Below are positions 1 to 8,320 of a DNA stretch of 64,000 bases, piece after piece. Position 1 is the first letter of the stretch; each line of letters begins with the position of its first letter. This DNA comes from Streptomyces bambusae (lineage in GTDB: Bacteria; Actinomycetota; Actinomycetes; Streptomycetales; Streptomycetaceae). The notes below the pieces were generated by a model. That model saw nothing but the letters and a program-made list of their open reading frames with translations. It was not told the origin of the DNA and searched no databases. The position numbers and the translations under genes were made by a program. Location: contig NZ_JAJAUZ010000005.1 of the NCBI RefSeq assembly GCF_020532645.1, positions 155,816 through 219,815 of the forward strand. Reading direction: 5' to 3'.

Positions 1-123
1 GGCCCAGAACCCGCGGTCCCCGCCGGTGAAGGGCCGGGACACGCGCAGGACGGGGGTGTTGCCGACGAGGCCGGCGAGGGTGGCGGCGCCGGGGGTGCGG
101 CCGCTGGTGGAGGGAGAGTGCAT
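1..123 (-). CDS. PLP-dependent cysteine synthase-like protein (N-terminus only)
   Basis: Only the first 41 codons are present; the gene runs off the left edge. Reading leftward from the ATG at 121-123, the protein contains the segment LAGLVGNTPVLRV. This is the hallmark N-terminal segment of the fold-type II PLP family that includes O-acetylserine sulfhydrylase and cystathionine beta-synthase. Members make cysteine (or a related beta-substituted amino acid) from an activated serine. The PLP lysine and substrate loop lie outside the window, so the exact substrate cannot be decided. The next gene on the same strand ends 343 bp upstream, so this gene probably has its own promoter. Confidence 0.72.
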   Translation of the reverse strand, partial: MHSPSTSGRTPGAATLAGLVGNTPVLRVSRPFTGGDRGFWA

Positions 124-465
124 GGTCTCGCTCTCGGTTCGGTACGGAGGCGGGTGCGGTACGGCGGGCTGCGCGGGGGCGGGGCCGGGTGACGCGACCG
201 GGTACGGGCCTGCCGGCCGCCGGGGCGGCAGGGCACGGCGGGGCGCCGCCGCCGCGGGAGGCGCGGGGCGGTCTGACCCGCAGGTGCGGGAGCGGGTGGG
301 TGCGGCCGGGGCCGGTTCACGCCCGGCCGTCCGGCCGGGCAGCACCGCGTACGCCTGCCGGCCCGGGAGCGCACACCGGGTCCGCGCACGGCCGTACGCG
401 GGGCCGGGCGCGCGGCGCGCGCCCGCTCGGCCACCGCTCGCCGCGGGAGCGTCGGCCCGGCGCCC
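124..465. other. Intergenic region, no convincing gene
   Basis: This 342-bp, extremely GC-rich stretch lies between two minus-strand genes. Open frames crossing it on the plus strand have low-complexity Arg/Gly/Ala products and look like shadows. It should hold the promoter of the cysteine synthase-like gene. A short GGGCGCGC/GCGCGCCC hairpin at 406-424 could end transcription of the DUF6153 gene. I recognise no other structure. Confidence 0.5.
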
Positions 466-858
466 CTACAGGCGCAGCACCGCCGACTGGGCCGCGTGCG
501 GTATCGGCACGACGAAGCCGCCGGTGGCCGCGGGCACGACGGCGGCCGGCACGGGCGCGGCCGGGGCGCCGTCCTGGGGTGCCGAGCCGAGCGGGGAGCG
601 GACGGGCTGGGGGGCCTGCGGGCCCGCCTGGGGCTGGCCCAGGGCGCAGGTCTCGACGGCGTGTCCGGTGCCGTGCCCGCCGTGGTGCCCGGGGCCGTGC
701 GGGCCGTACCCGCCGGCCGCGGTCAGGTGCACCGGTGCGGAGTCGGGCGCGACGGCGTGCGTGAACAGCAGCCCCAGCAGGACGAGTACGGCCATCGCGA
801 TGCGCGGTGCGGCCGCCCCACGGCGGCTCCGCATACCGGAACGTGACCTGCTCGTCAT
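466..858 (-). CDS. DUF6153 family small membrane/secreted protein
   Basis: The product has 130 residues and resembles the actinobacterial DUF6153 family, of unknown function. It has a basic N-terminus (about residues 1-20), one hydrophobic helix (about 21-38) that could be a signal peptide or anchor, then a His/Gly-rich stretch, a single Cys and a Pro/Ala-rich linker. It ends in a short Leu-rich tail (QSAVLRL), as family members do. The His-rich segment could bind metal, but that is only inference. ATG at 858 was chosen because a good -10 (TATGAT, 868-873) lies just upstream. A second in-frame ATG lies at codon 9. It stands alone between genes on the same strand. Confidence 0.68.
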   Translation of the reverse strand: MTSRSRSGMRSRRGAAAPRIAMAVLVLLGLLFTHAVAPDSAPVHLTAAGGYGPHGPGHHGGHGTGHAVETCALGQPQAGPQAPQPVRSPLGSAPQDGAPAAPVPAAVVPAATGGFVVPIPHAAQSAVLRL

Positions 859-869
859 CACGTTGTGAT
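857..869 (-). promoter_or_regulatory. Perfect 13-bp palindrome over the start of the DUF6153 gene
   Basis: ATCAC-GTT-GTGAT (plus strand) is a perfect inverted repeat with 5-bp arms. It covers the ATG of the DUF6153 gene and touches the minus-strand TATGAT -10 hexamer at 868-873. Only 9 nt separate that hexamer from the ATG, so the mRNA would have almost no leader. A repressor bound here would block initiation. The regulator is unknown. Confidence 0.4.
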
Positions 870-923
870 CATAACTCAGGCCCCCGGCCCGGCGGATGAG
901 GCGTTTCGGCCCCGTTGCGGCGG

Positions 924-2858
924 TCAACCCCCCGCCTGGGCGCTCCGGTTGCGGGCCGATTCGAGCAGGTAGGGGACGTCGATGACGGCGACGCCGGGGG
1001 TGAACAGCAGGCGCGCTTTGAGCCGCAGGGCGTTCTGGTTGTGCAGGGGCTGCTCCCACCAGCGGCCGACGACGTACTCGGGGATCACCACGGACACCAC
1101 CCCGGCGGGATCCTCGGCGGTGAGTTCCTGGACGTGCGCGAGGACCGGGCCGACGACCTCGCGGTACGGGGAGTGCAGGATCTTCAGCGGCACGCCGAGG
1201 TCCCGGGCGGCCCAGTCCGCGCGCAGCCGGTCGGCTTCCTCGTCGGCGGCCACGGTGAGGGCGACGAGCGTGTCGGGCCGCAGGGTCTGGGCGAAGCCGA
1301 GGGCTTTGAGGGTGGGCGCGTGCACGGCGGCGACGAGGACGACGACGTGGTGCCGGGCAGGCCGCTTCGGCTTGTCTTCGGGGAGCAGCGCCACCTGCCG
1401 GGCCACCTGGTCGTAGTGCCGGCGGACGCCCTTCATGCCGAGGAAGAGGACCGGCATGGCGATGACGACGAGCCAGGCGCCGTGCGTGAACTTGGTGACG
1501 AGGACGATGACCAGGACCAGTGCGGTCATGACGGCGCCGACGGCGTTGATGGCCAGGGAGCGGTGGATGCGGCGGCGGGAGTCGACGGCGGTGGCGGGCG
1601 CGGCGAGTTCCTTGCGCCAGTGCCGCACCATGCCCGCCTGGGAGAGGGTGAAGGAGACGAAGACGCCGATGATGTAGAGCTGGATCAGGCGGGTCAGCTG
1701 GGCGTCGAAGGCGACGATCAGGGCGATGGCGGCGAGGGCGAGCAGCACCACGCCGTTGGAGTACACGAGCCGGTCGCCGCGGTTGTAGAGCTGCCGCGGG
1801 GCGTAGCGGTCCCTGGCGAGGATCGAGGCGAGCATCGGGAAGCCGTTGAAGGCGGTGTTCGCGGCGAGGACCAGCACGCCCGCGGTGACGACCTGGAGCA
1901 GGTAGAACAGGACGTGCCATTCGCCGAAGGCGGCGCGGCCGATCTGGGCGAGGGCGGTGGAGGTCGCGGCGTCCGCGGGCAGCCCGAGGTCGGCGGGGCT
2001 CTCGGCGACGTGCACCTCGAACACCAGGGCGAGGGTGGTGATGCCCATGAACATGGTGACCGACAGCAGGCCCATCACGGCGAGGGTGTTGGCCGCGTTG
2101 CGGCTCTTGGGCTTCCGGAAGGCGGGGACACCGTTGCTGATCGCCTCGACCCCGGTGAGGGCCGTACAGCCGGAGGCGAAGGCGCGCATCGCGAGCAGGA
2201 CCAGGGCGATGCCGGCGTAGCTGCCCTCGGCGTGGATCGGCAGGTCCGCGGATTCGGCCCGGATGGTCTCGCCGGTCGCCATGCGGACCGCCGCCCACGC
2301 GAACATGAGGTAGATGACGGCGATGAACCCGTAGGTGGGGAGGGCGAAGACCCGGCCGGACTCGCGGACGCCGCGCAGGTTCATGACCGTGAGGAGGACC
2401 ACGAAGCCGACGGACAGGCCGACTTGGTGGTCGTGCAGGGCGGGTGCGGCGGAGGTGATCGCGGAGACGCCGGAGACGACCGAGACGGCGACGGTCAGCA
2501 CGTAGTCGACGAGGAGGGCGCTGGCCGCGGTGAGGGCGGCGGTGGGTCCGAGGTTCTCGGAGCTGACGACGTAGGCCCCGCCGCCGCCCGGGTAGGCGTG
2601 GCAGGTCTGCCGGTAGGAGGCGATGACGACGACGAGGAGGAAGACGATCGCGGCTGCGGCGTACCAGGTCAGGTGGAGCAGGGCGACCCCGCCGAGGGCG
2701 AGGATGAGGAGGATCTCCTCGGTGGCGTAGGCCACGGAGGAGAGCGGGTCGCTGCAGAAGATGGGCAGGGCGAGCCGTTTGGGGAGCAGGGTCTCGCCCA
2801 GGCGCGCCGTGTCGAGCGGCTCGCCGACGAGGACACGCTTCGGATGGATACGCCTCAT
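924..2858 (-). CDS. APC-superfamily permease with C-terminal cytoplasmic domain
   Basis: This 644-residue transporter has a classic APC core. After a short cytoplasmic N-terminus comes the motif LPIFCSDPLSSVAYATEEI (first transmembrane helix), then about twelve hydrophobic segments up to about residue 490. From about residue 502 (RHHVVVLVAAVHAPTLKAL) a soluble alpha/beta domain resembling a universal-stress-protein fold follows. Such proteins are predicted amino-acid or cation transporters; the substrate cannot be read from sequence. The start ATG (2856-2858) overlaps the stop of the upstream PucR-like gene in an ATGA arrangement, so the two are cotranscribed and probably translationally coupled. 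That suggests the regulator senses or controls this transporter. Confidence 0.85.
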   Translation of the reverse strand: MRRIHPKRVLVGEPLDTARLGETLLPKRLALPIFCSDPLSSVAYATEEILLILALGGVALLHLTWYAAAAIVFLLVVVIASYRQTCHAYPGGGGAYVVSSENLGPTAALTAASALLVDYVLTVAVSVVSGVSAITSAAPALHDHQVGLSVGFVVLLTVMNLRGVRESGRVFALPTYGFIAVIYLMFAWAAVRMATGETIRAESADLPIHAEGSYAGIALVLLAMRAFASGCTALTGVEAISNGVPAFRKPKSRNAANTLAVMGLLSVTMFMGITTLALVFEVHVAESPADLGLPADAATSTALAQIGRAAFGEWHVLFYLLQVVTAGVLVLAANTAFNGFPMLASILARDRYAPRQLYNRGDRLVYSNGVVLLALAAIALIVAFDAQLTRLIQLYIIGVFVSFTLSQAGMVRHWRKELAAPATAVDSRRRIHRSLAINAVGAVMTALVLVIVLVTKFTHGAWLVVIAMPVLFLGMKGVRRHYDQVARQVALLPEDKPKRPARHHVVVLVAAVHAPTLKALGFAQTLRPDTLVALTVAADEEADRLRADWAARDLGVPLKILHSPYREVVGPVLAHVQELTAEDPAGVVSVVIPEYVVGRWWEQPLHNQNALRLKARLLFTPGVAVIDVPYLLESARNRSAQAGG

Positions 2859-4450
2859 TGGGGCATGATCGGCGCATTCACTCCTTTTGTTCCGTTGTGA
2901 CACACGAGTTCCACGGACCGGTGGGCGATCCACAGGTCGTGGCGGGCGCTGGGCGACTGGAGCAGTGACCGCTCCAGCACCGCCTCCAGCCGGGTGAGGC
3001 GCTTGCGGGCCCCCGGTACGGACAGTCCCAGCGCGGCCGCGGTCGGCACGAGCTGCGCGTCGTGCTCCAGCCAGGTGCGGAGGGTGTCCCGGGCGCCGGG
3101 CGGGGCGTCCTCGTCGGCCAGCGGCCGCAGCTGACGGCCGGCCCACCGGACGACGGCCGGATGGGCGAGCACCTCGTCGAACGTGCGAGGGTCGGCACCG
3201 GCACCGGCACCGGCGCCGGGCGGCACGGCGGACCCGGCCACGGGCAGGTCCGCGGGCTCGCCGGCCCCGCCAGGCGTCAGCCGCAGCGCCAGGGACAGTG
3301 CGGACTGGTCGGCGAGCGCGGCGAGGTCCACGCCGAGCAGGCCCTCGACGTGCCGCAGCCGCCCGGCGAGGGTGTTGCGGTGCACCTTGAGCAGCCGGGT
3401 GGCGTGCGAGGCGAAGTTCAGCCAGGCGTGCGTGGTGGCCCGCAGCTCCTGGGCGCCGGGGTCCTGCGGGCGGCGCGGCCGGTACGTGTGCAGCGGGGCG
3501 AGCAGGGCGGCGGCCCAGGCCGCACCCGGGCCGTGGGCGGCCAGCGCGAGTTCCGGCCCGGCCCCGAACCGGGCGTGGCGGGCGTCCCGGCCGCGGGCCA
3601 CCGCCAGGGCATGGAAGGCCTGCCGGTACGCGTCCGGCGCCTCGCGCAGGGGGACCGCCTCGCTGACGCCGACGACGCCGGCGGGCGTCGCCGCGGTGAG
3701 CGCCTCGGCGAGCGGGTCCCGGCCGTCGTCGGGGCCGGCCGGGCCCGCGGGCACGAACACGATGAGGTGGCGGACGTACACCGGGCAGGGCACCACCCAG
3801 GCCCGGCCGCCGGTGAGCCCGGCGCAGGTGCGGGCGACCGCGGCCCGCTCCCCCGGCGGGCATTCGACGACGTACAGCCGCATCGGGTCGGGCAGGGCGG
3901 GGGTGAGTGCCCCGGCGATCTGGTGGGCGGTCGACAGCCGGCCGTTCATCAGGAGGTGCAGCACGGCCTCGCGGGCCCGCGACTCGGCGCGCGCCGCCTG
4001 CTGGTGCCGGAGGTCGGCCTCCTCGGCGCGCAGGGCCAGCGCCAGCGGTACGGCGGCGTCCGCGAGCAGCGCCGGCAGCCGGTCCGGCAGTGGCCGGGGG
4101 GCGACGGCGGCCAGGGCGCGCAGCGGGGCGGCGGCCGCTCCGGCGGGCTCGTCGAGGGCGAAGAGGACGGCGGTGGAGCCGCCGCCGTCGAGCATGGCCG
4201 AGCGCACGCCGCGGGCGGACATCTCGACGGCGCCGCGCGCCAGCAGCCCGGCGGCGCCGGGGTCCGGCCCGGCGGGCGCGGCCCGCAGCACCGAGCCGTC
4301 CGCGGCGATCAGGCCGGTCCAGGCGCCGGTGCGGGCGGCGAGCCAGCGCAGCAGGGCGTCGGAGCCGCCGGTGAGGGCGAGCCGGTGGGCCTTGAGGACG
4401 AGGTCGGCGCGGGACCACGAGGAGTCCGCGGCCTGCGGCCCGGCGGTCAC
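2855..4450 (-). CDS. PucR-like helix-turn-helix transcriptional regulator
   Basis: The product is a 531-residue soluble protein. A GAF-like sensory region fills roughly residues 20-130 and a degenerate cyclase-like middle region follows. The PucR-type HTH starts near residue 355 (KVHRNTLAGRLRHVEGLLG). After a Gly/Pro/Ala linker, a second HTH-like segment lies at about 455-500 (TAAALGLSVPGARKRLTRLE). PucR-family proteins control catabolic or transport genes in response to small ligands. The stop codon overlaps the start of the APC permease gene by 4 nt (ATGA), strong evidence that permease and regulator form one unit. The last about 15 residues depart from the domain and are dictated by this overlap. 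The ligand is unknown. Confidence 0.82.
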   Translation of the reverse strand: MTAGPQAADSSWSRADLVLKAHRLALTGGSDALLRWLAARTGAWTGLIAADGSVLRAAPAGPDPGAAGLLARGAVEMSARGVRSAMLDGGGSTAVLFALDEPAGAAAAPLRALAAVAPRPLPDRLPALLADAAVPLALALRAEEADLRHQQAARAESRAREAVLHLLMNGRLSTAHQIAGALTPALPDPMRLYVVECPPGERAAVARTCAGLTGGRAWVVPCPVYVRHLIVFVPAGPAGPDDGRDPLAEALTAATPAGVVGVSEAVPLREAPDAYRQAFHALAVARGRDARHARFGAGPELALAAHGPGAAWAAALLAPLHTYRPRRPQDPGAQELRATTHAWLNFASHATRLLKVHRNTLAGRLRHVEGLLGVDLAALADQSALSLALRLTPGGAGEPADLPVAGSAVPPGAGAGAGADPRTFDEVLAHPAVVRWAGRQLRPLADEDAPPGARDTLRTWLEHDAQLVPTAAALGLSVPGARKRLTRLEAVLERSLLQSPSARHDLWIAHRSVELVCHNGTKGVNAPIMPQ

Positions 4451-4761
4451 CGCACCGGCGGGCGGGTGGTGCGAGATGGCCCGCTCCCTTCGTGCAGCGG
4501 GGATGCGCCCCGGTGCGCCCCCAACTCGCGGGATTCAACCACCGGATGGTGGCTGTGCGCTGTGATACCGGTCTCGCCCGGCCACTGGGCGCAGCGAATC
4601 CTGTGCCGGGGGCCCGTCGCGCCTAGGTTGGTGCGTGCCGGGCCGAGCGCGGCGGGAACGGCTGCACGATGTGCACCCGCCGCATCCCGCTCGGAGCGGC
4701 GGCACGAGCGGCGAGGTCCCGGGGTCCGAAAGTCAACGGGGGAACACCGGGACCTCTCCGC
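4451..4761. other. Intergenic region with terminator and regulator promoter
   Basis: This 311-bp gap separates the 3' end of the molybdenum hydroxylase pair (which ends here) from the 5' end of the PucR-like gene (transcribed leftward). Apart from the hairpin at 4713-4756 no structure stands out. The right-to-left promoter for the PucR-like gene should lie in 4451-4640, but no strong -35/-10 pair is visible. Confidence 0.5.
4713..4756 (-). terminator. Hairpin downstream of iorA-like gene
   Basis: GAGGTCCCGG (4713-4722) and CCGGGACCTC (4747-4756) are perfect 10-bp inverted arms with a 24-nt loop. They lie just past the stop of the minus-strand (2Fe-2S) gene, a sensible terminator position. 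There is no U tract. Confidence 0.45.
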
Positions 4762-5220
4762 TCAGCGCATCTTCGCGGCGGCGCTGCGGATGGCCTCCCG
4801 GATCCGGAAGTACGTGCCGCAGCGGCAGATGTTGGCGATCGCGTCGAGGTCGGCGTCGGTCGGCTCGGACGTCCGCTTGAGCAGCGCCACCGCGGCCATG
4901 ATCTGACCGGGCTGGCAGAAACCGCACTGCGCCACGTCCTGCTCCAGCCAGGCCTCCTGCACGGGGTGCAGGGTGTCCCCGTCGGCGAGGCCCTCGATGG
5001 TGGTGACCTCGCGGCCCGCGGCCTCCCGGACCGGGACCACGCAGGGCCGGATGTCGGCACCGTCGAGGTGGCTGGTGCATGCCTTGCAGACGTCCACCCC
5101 GCAGCCGTACTTGGGACCGCGGACGCCCAGCAGGTCGCGCAGCACCCAGAGGAGGGGCAGATCGTCGGGGGCGTCGACGGTGACGCTGCGCCCGTTGACG
5201 GTGAAGGTGTGCGAGGGCAC
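4762..5220 (-). CDS. (2Fe-2S)-binding subunit of molybdenum hydroxylase (isoquinoline 1-oxidoreductase alpha type)
   Basis: This 152-residue protein is the small iron-sulfur subunit of a xanthine-oxidase-family enzyme. Cys40, Cys45, Cys48 and Cys60 form the plant-ferredoxin-type cluster site. Cys99, Cys102, Cys132 and Cys134 (CGFC...CRC) form the second cluster site near the molybdenum cofactor. The subunit passes electrons from the molybdopterin subunit to an acceptor. It lies 12 bp downstream of the large-subunit gene and is clearly cotranscribed with it. No FAD subunit is present, as in two-subunit IorAB-type enzymes that pass electrons to cytochrome- or quinone-type acceptors. The substrate is not known; an N-heterocycle or an aldehyde is possible. 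Confidence 0.88.
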   Translation of the reverse strand: MPSHTFTVNGRSVTVDAPDDLPLLWVLRDLLGVRGPKYGCGVDVCKACTSHLDGADIRPCVVPVREAAGREVTTIEGLADGDTLHPVQEAWLEQDVAQCGFCQPGQIMAAVALLKRTSEPTDADLDAIANICRCGTYFRIREAIRSAAAKMR

Positions 5221-5232
5221 GAGGGACTCCTG

Positions 5233-7518
5233 TCAGCGCGGGTACGGGGTGAAGTCGACGTCGAAGTCGAGGGGGAAGCTGCGCGGCTTCGTGCCGGTGG
5301 CGCGGGCGTACGCGTTGGCGATGGCCCCGACGGCGGCGGGCACGCCCAGTTCGCCGGCGCCGCCCGGCTCCCCGGAGGCCGGCATCACGAAGATCCGTAC
5401 GTCGGTGGGGGTGTCGCGCTGGCGGGCGTAGTGGAACTGGCTGTAACTGCCCTCCAGCGGCAGGCCCTTGTCGATGTGCAGCCCGGCCCGCAGGGTCGTG
5501 GAGATGGCGTCGGTGAGGCCGCCGAGCAACTGGGCCTCCAGACCACGGGGGTTGACGGGGCGGCCGACGTCGGCGGCGATCACCGCCTTGGTGACGCGCA
5601 CGTGTTCGGGGTCCCGGGTGTCGATCTCGACCAGGCAGGCGGTGCGGGACTCGTACTCCTCGTGGAAGCCGACGCCCTGGGCGCAGCCCTCGGGCAGGGC
5701 GCGGCCCCACTCGCCCTCGGCCGCCACCTTGTCGAGGACGGCACGCTGGGCGTTGTTCTTGAGGAACTCCCGGCGGAAGGCCACGGGGTCCTTGCCGAGG
5801 CGGGCCGCGAGCTCGTCAACGACGATCTCCTCGGCGCCCCGGGTGTTGGCGGAGTACACGGAGCGCCAGGAGCCGGTGGGGATGCCGGTGGGTACCTCGG
5901 TGAGGGACTGGGTGGTGAGCCCGAAGTGGTACGGGGACTTCACGGTGGTGAGGAACAGGGTCTGGGCGAAGGTCGCGTTGCCGAGGCCGGCGGGCAGACT
6001 GGCGGCCGTGGCGGTGAGCATCTCGCCGAGGCCGTGCCGGAAGTCGGTCTCCGCGGACGCGACCCGGTGCTGGAACGAGAGCACCTGGCCGAGCGCGTAG
6101 GTGGCGCGGACGTGGTGGTGGCTGGCGGGGCGCATGCGGCCGTGCCGGGTGTCGTCGATCCGGGTCCACATCAGACGGACCGGGCGGCCGCAGGCCTTCG
6201 AGACGAGGGCGGCCTCCAGGGCGGCGTCGAAGAACAGCCGCCGTCCGAAGGAGCCGCCGGCCTGCACGACGTGCACGGTCACCTTGTCGGCGGGCAGGCC
6301 GAGTTCGGCGGCGATGGTCTGCTTGGCGACGATCGGCGACTTCAGCCCGGACCAGATCTCCGCCCGGTCGGACCGTACGTCGGCCACCGCGCAGTTGGTC
6401 TCCAGCGGGGCGTGGCTGACGAACGCGAAGTCGAACTCGGCGTCGACGTGGCCGGTCAGCAGCGGCGGGAGCAGCGGGGGCGGGGCCGCGGCGCGCAGCC
6501 GGCTGCGGATGTCGGCGTCGGAGAGCGCGTCGGCGGGGCCGGGGCCCCAGCCGACGTCGAGGGCGGCTCGGGCGTCGAGGGCCTGGCCGAAGGTCTCGGC
6601 GACGACCGCGACGCCGGTGCGCACGGTGACGACGTGGAGGACGCCGGGCATGGCCCGGACGGCGGCCAGGTTGGCGACGGACCGGACGGTGCCGCCGAGG
6701 GTCGGCGGGCGGCGCAGCACGCACGGCTTGGCGCCGGGCACGTCGAGGTCCAGGGTGTACTGCTGGCGTCCGGTGACCATGGCGCGGGCGTCGATGCGGT
6801 TCTGCGGGCGCCCGACCAGGGTGTGCCGGTCGGCCGGCTTGGGAGCGGCGGGCAGGACGGGCAGGCCCGGGTCGGCGGCGGCCTCGGCCAGGCTGCCGTA
6901 CGGGGCGCTGCGTCCGTCCGGGGCGTGCACGGCGCCGTCGCGGGTGGTGAGGGTGCGGGCCGGGAGGTCCCAGCTGCGGGCGGCGGCGGCGACGAGCCGG
7001 GCGCGGGCGGTGGCCGCGGTCTGGCGGACGGGCCCGTAGAGCGAGCGGATCGAGTTGGAGCTGCCGGTGAGCTGGTTGAACAGCAGCTCGGGGCGGGCGT
7101 CTTCGAGGGCGATGCGGACGTCGTCGAGCGGCGCGTCGAGTTCCTCGGCGACGAGCATCGCGACGGCGGTGGTCAGGCCCTGGCCGACCTCGGTGCGCGG
7201 CAGCCGGAAGTGGATGATGCCGTCGGTCTCGACGCGCAGCACGAGCAGGTGCGCGGTGGGGGCGCCGGCGACGATGAACAGGTCGCCCAGGTCGACGAGG
7301 TCGGCGGGGGCCGGGAGCGAGGGCACCACGGCGTGTGCGGGCTGCGGGGCGAGGGCGTCGGCGCCGATCCTGGTCGCGAGGGCGAGGGTGGGGGCGGCGA
7401 TGAGAGCCGTGAGGAACGAGCGCCGTGCGGGGCCGCGTTCGCCGGCGGCTCCGTCGGTCCGGTCCCGGTCCCCGGTGGGGGTGCTGCTGCCCTGGTCGGG
7501 GCCGTGCGCCGGCATCAT
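5233..7518 (-). CDS. Molybdopterin-binding aldehyde/xanthine dehydrogenase-family subunit, Tat-exported (IorB type)
   Basis: This 761-residue large subunit starts at the first of two adjacent ATGs (7518). It carries a twin-arginine signal (ARRSFLTALIAAPTLALAT, about residues 30-50), so the folded cofactor-loaded complex is exported. The partner iron-sulfur subunit has no signal and presumably hitch-hikes. Typical molybdopterin-subunit motifs include VGQGLTTAVAMLVAEEL, GGSFGRRLFFDAALEA and a C-terminal GELGVPAAVGAIANAYARA. The length fits the IorB / isoquinoline 1-oxidoreductase beta family. These enzymes hydroxylate N-heterocycles or oxidise aldehydes with water as oxygen donor. No maturation gene (XdhC type) is adjacent. 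Confidence 0.87.
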   Translation of the reverse strand: MMPAHGPDQGSSTPTGDRDRTDGAAGERGPARRSFLTALIAAPTLALATRIGADALAPQPAHAVVPSLPAPADLVDLGDLFIVAGAPTAHLLVLRVETDGIIHFRLPRTEVGQGLTTAVAMLVAEELDAPLDDVRIALEDARPELLFNQLTGSSNSIRSLYGPVRQTAATARARLVAAAARSWDLPARTLTTRDGAVHAPDGRSAPYGSLAEAAADPGLPVLPAAPKPADRHTLVGRPQNRIDARAMVTGRQQYTLDLDVPGAKPCVLRRPPTLGGTVRSVANLAAVRAMPGVLHVVTVRTGVAVVAETFGQALDARAALDVGWGPGPADALSDADIRSRLRAAAPPPLLPPLLTGHVDAEFDFAFVSHAPLETNCAVADVRSDRAEIWSGLKSPIVAKQTIAAELGLPADKVTVHVVQAGGSFGRRLFFDAALEAALVSKACGRPVRLMWTRIDDTRHGRMRPASHHHVRATYALGQVLSFQHRVASAETDFRHGLGEMLTATAASLPAGLGNATFAQTLFLTTVKSPYHFGLTTQSLTEVPTGIPTGSWRSVYSANTRGAEEIVVDELAARLGKDPVAFRREFLKNNAQRAVLDKVAAEGEWGRALPEGCAQGVGFHEEYESRTACLVEIDTRDPEHVRVTKAVIAADVGRPVNPRGLEAQLLGGLTDAISTTLRAGLHIDKGLPLEGSYSQFHYARQRDTPTDVRIFVMPASGEPGGAGELGVPAAVGAIANAYARATGTKPRSFPLDFDVDFTPYPR

Positions 7519-7834
7519 CTGTGTCCCCACCCGCCTGCTGTCCGGGGTACTCCCCGGTCGGTTACCGGCCCGTAGCGTAGCGACCGGCCGCGACCTGCGG
7601 AAGCCGGTCCCCGCTGCGGGCCGCCGGGCCGCCGGCCGCGGACCCGCCGGCCACCGCCGGGATTCGGACAAGCGGATCGCACTCGACCGCCTGAGCGGGC
7701 GCCCCCGTACGCCCCCACCTCCGCGGAGGGCCGGTTTCCGGCCGGTCCCGAACGGTGGCCGGGCGCACGGGGCGGGCGCAGGATGGGAGGAGGAAGGAAG
7801 CCCCGGCGCAGACGGAACGAGGAGGTGCACGGCC
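7519..7834. other. Divergent intergenic region (molybdenum hydroxylase / nickel-binding protein)
   Basis: This 316-bp region lies between the divergent starts at 7518 and 7835 and must hold both promoters. Frames crossing it give low-complexity products. A clear ribosome-binding site (GAGGAGG within about 7820-7827) serves the right-hand gene. I see no palindromic operator that stands out from the GC background. Confidence 0.5.
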
Positions 7835-8086
7835 ATGGCGACCTACATGGACGTCCACACCGGCATGAAGGGGATCACGACCGAGCAGCTGGCGGCGGCG
7901 CACCGCGCCGACCTGGCGATCGAGAAGGACGAGGGCGTGCACTTCCAGCGGGCCTGGGCGGACCCGGTCTCCGGGCACGTCTACTGCCTGTCCGAGGCCC
8001 CGTCCGCGGAGGCCGTGCAGCGGATCCACGAGCGGACCGGGCATCCCGCGGCGGAGATCCACCCCGTCCCCATCACCGTGTCCTGA
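7835..8086 (+). CDS. SCO4226-type nickel-binding protein (DUF4242)
   Basis: This small 83-residue protein starts MATYMDVHTGMKG and contains the conserved GVHFQRAWADPVSGHVYCL and HERTGHPAAEIHPVP segments. These identify the DUF4242/SCO4226 family, a ferredoxin-like fold in which the Streptomyces coelicolor member has been reported to bind nickel. His and Asp in MDVH, the His in GVHF and the single Cys are candidate ligands. The start is fixed by GAGGAGG a few bases upstream. It is a single-gene unit divergent from the molybdenum hydroxylase genes. The cellular role is unknown; sensing, storage or an enzyme function are all possible. Confidence 0.85.
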   Translation: MATYMDVHTGMKGITTEQLAAAHRADLAIEKDEGVHFQRAWADPVSGHVYCLSEAPSAEAVQRIHERTGHPAAEIHPVPITVS

Positions 8087-8320
8087 GCGGAAGGGACCCG
8101 GCCGGGAACTCCGGACGGCCGGGCGCGGAGCCTGCCGCTCCGCCGCCTGGCCGGAAACAATCGCACGGTGTACGGATGCCCGAGAAGCCTTTGGCATATG
8201 CCGGAAGCACCACCGGAACGGATGTTGCCAAATACCTTACGGGCCCTCGTGGGCTGTGCAACAGTCGTAACCGGCCCTTCCCCTCAGAGCCGCCGTGACG
8301 CGCCTGTATCGGAGTTCCCC

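Noticed and set aside
466..2877. An 803-codon minus-strand frame
   Set aside because: Its last 130 codons are the DUF6153 gene; the upstream part is an Arg/Pro-rich shadow of the APC permease gene.
924..4538. A possible regulator-permease fusion in one 1204-codon frame
   Set aside because: The permease frame continues upstream only as a shadow of the PucR-like gene; the regulator uses another frame with good motifs and stops at the ATGA overlap.
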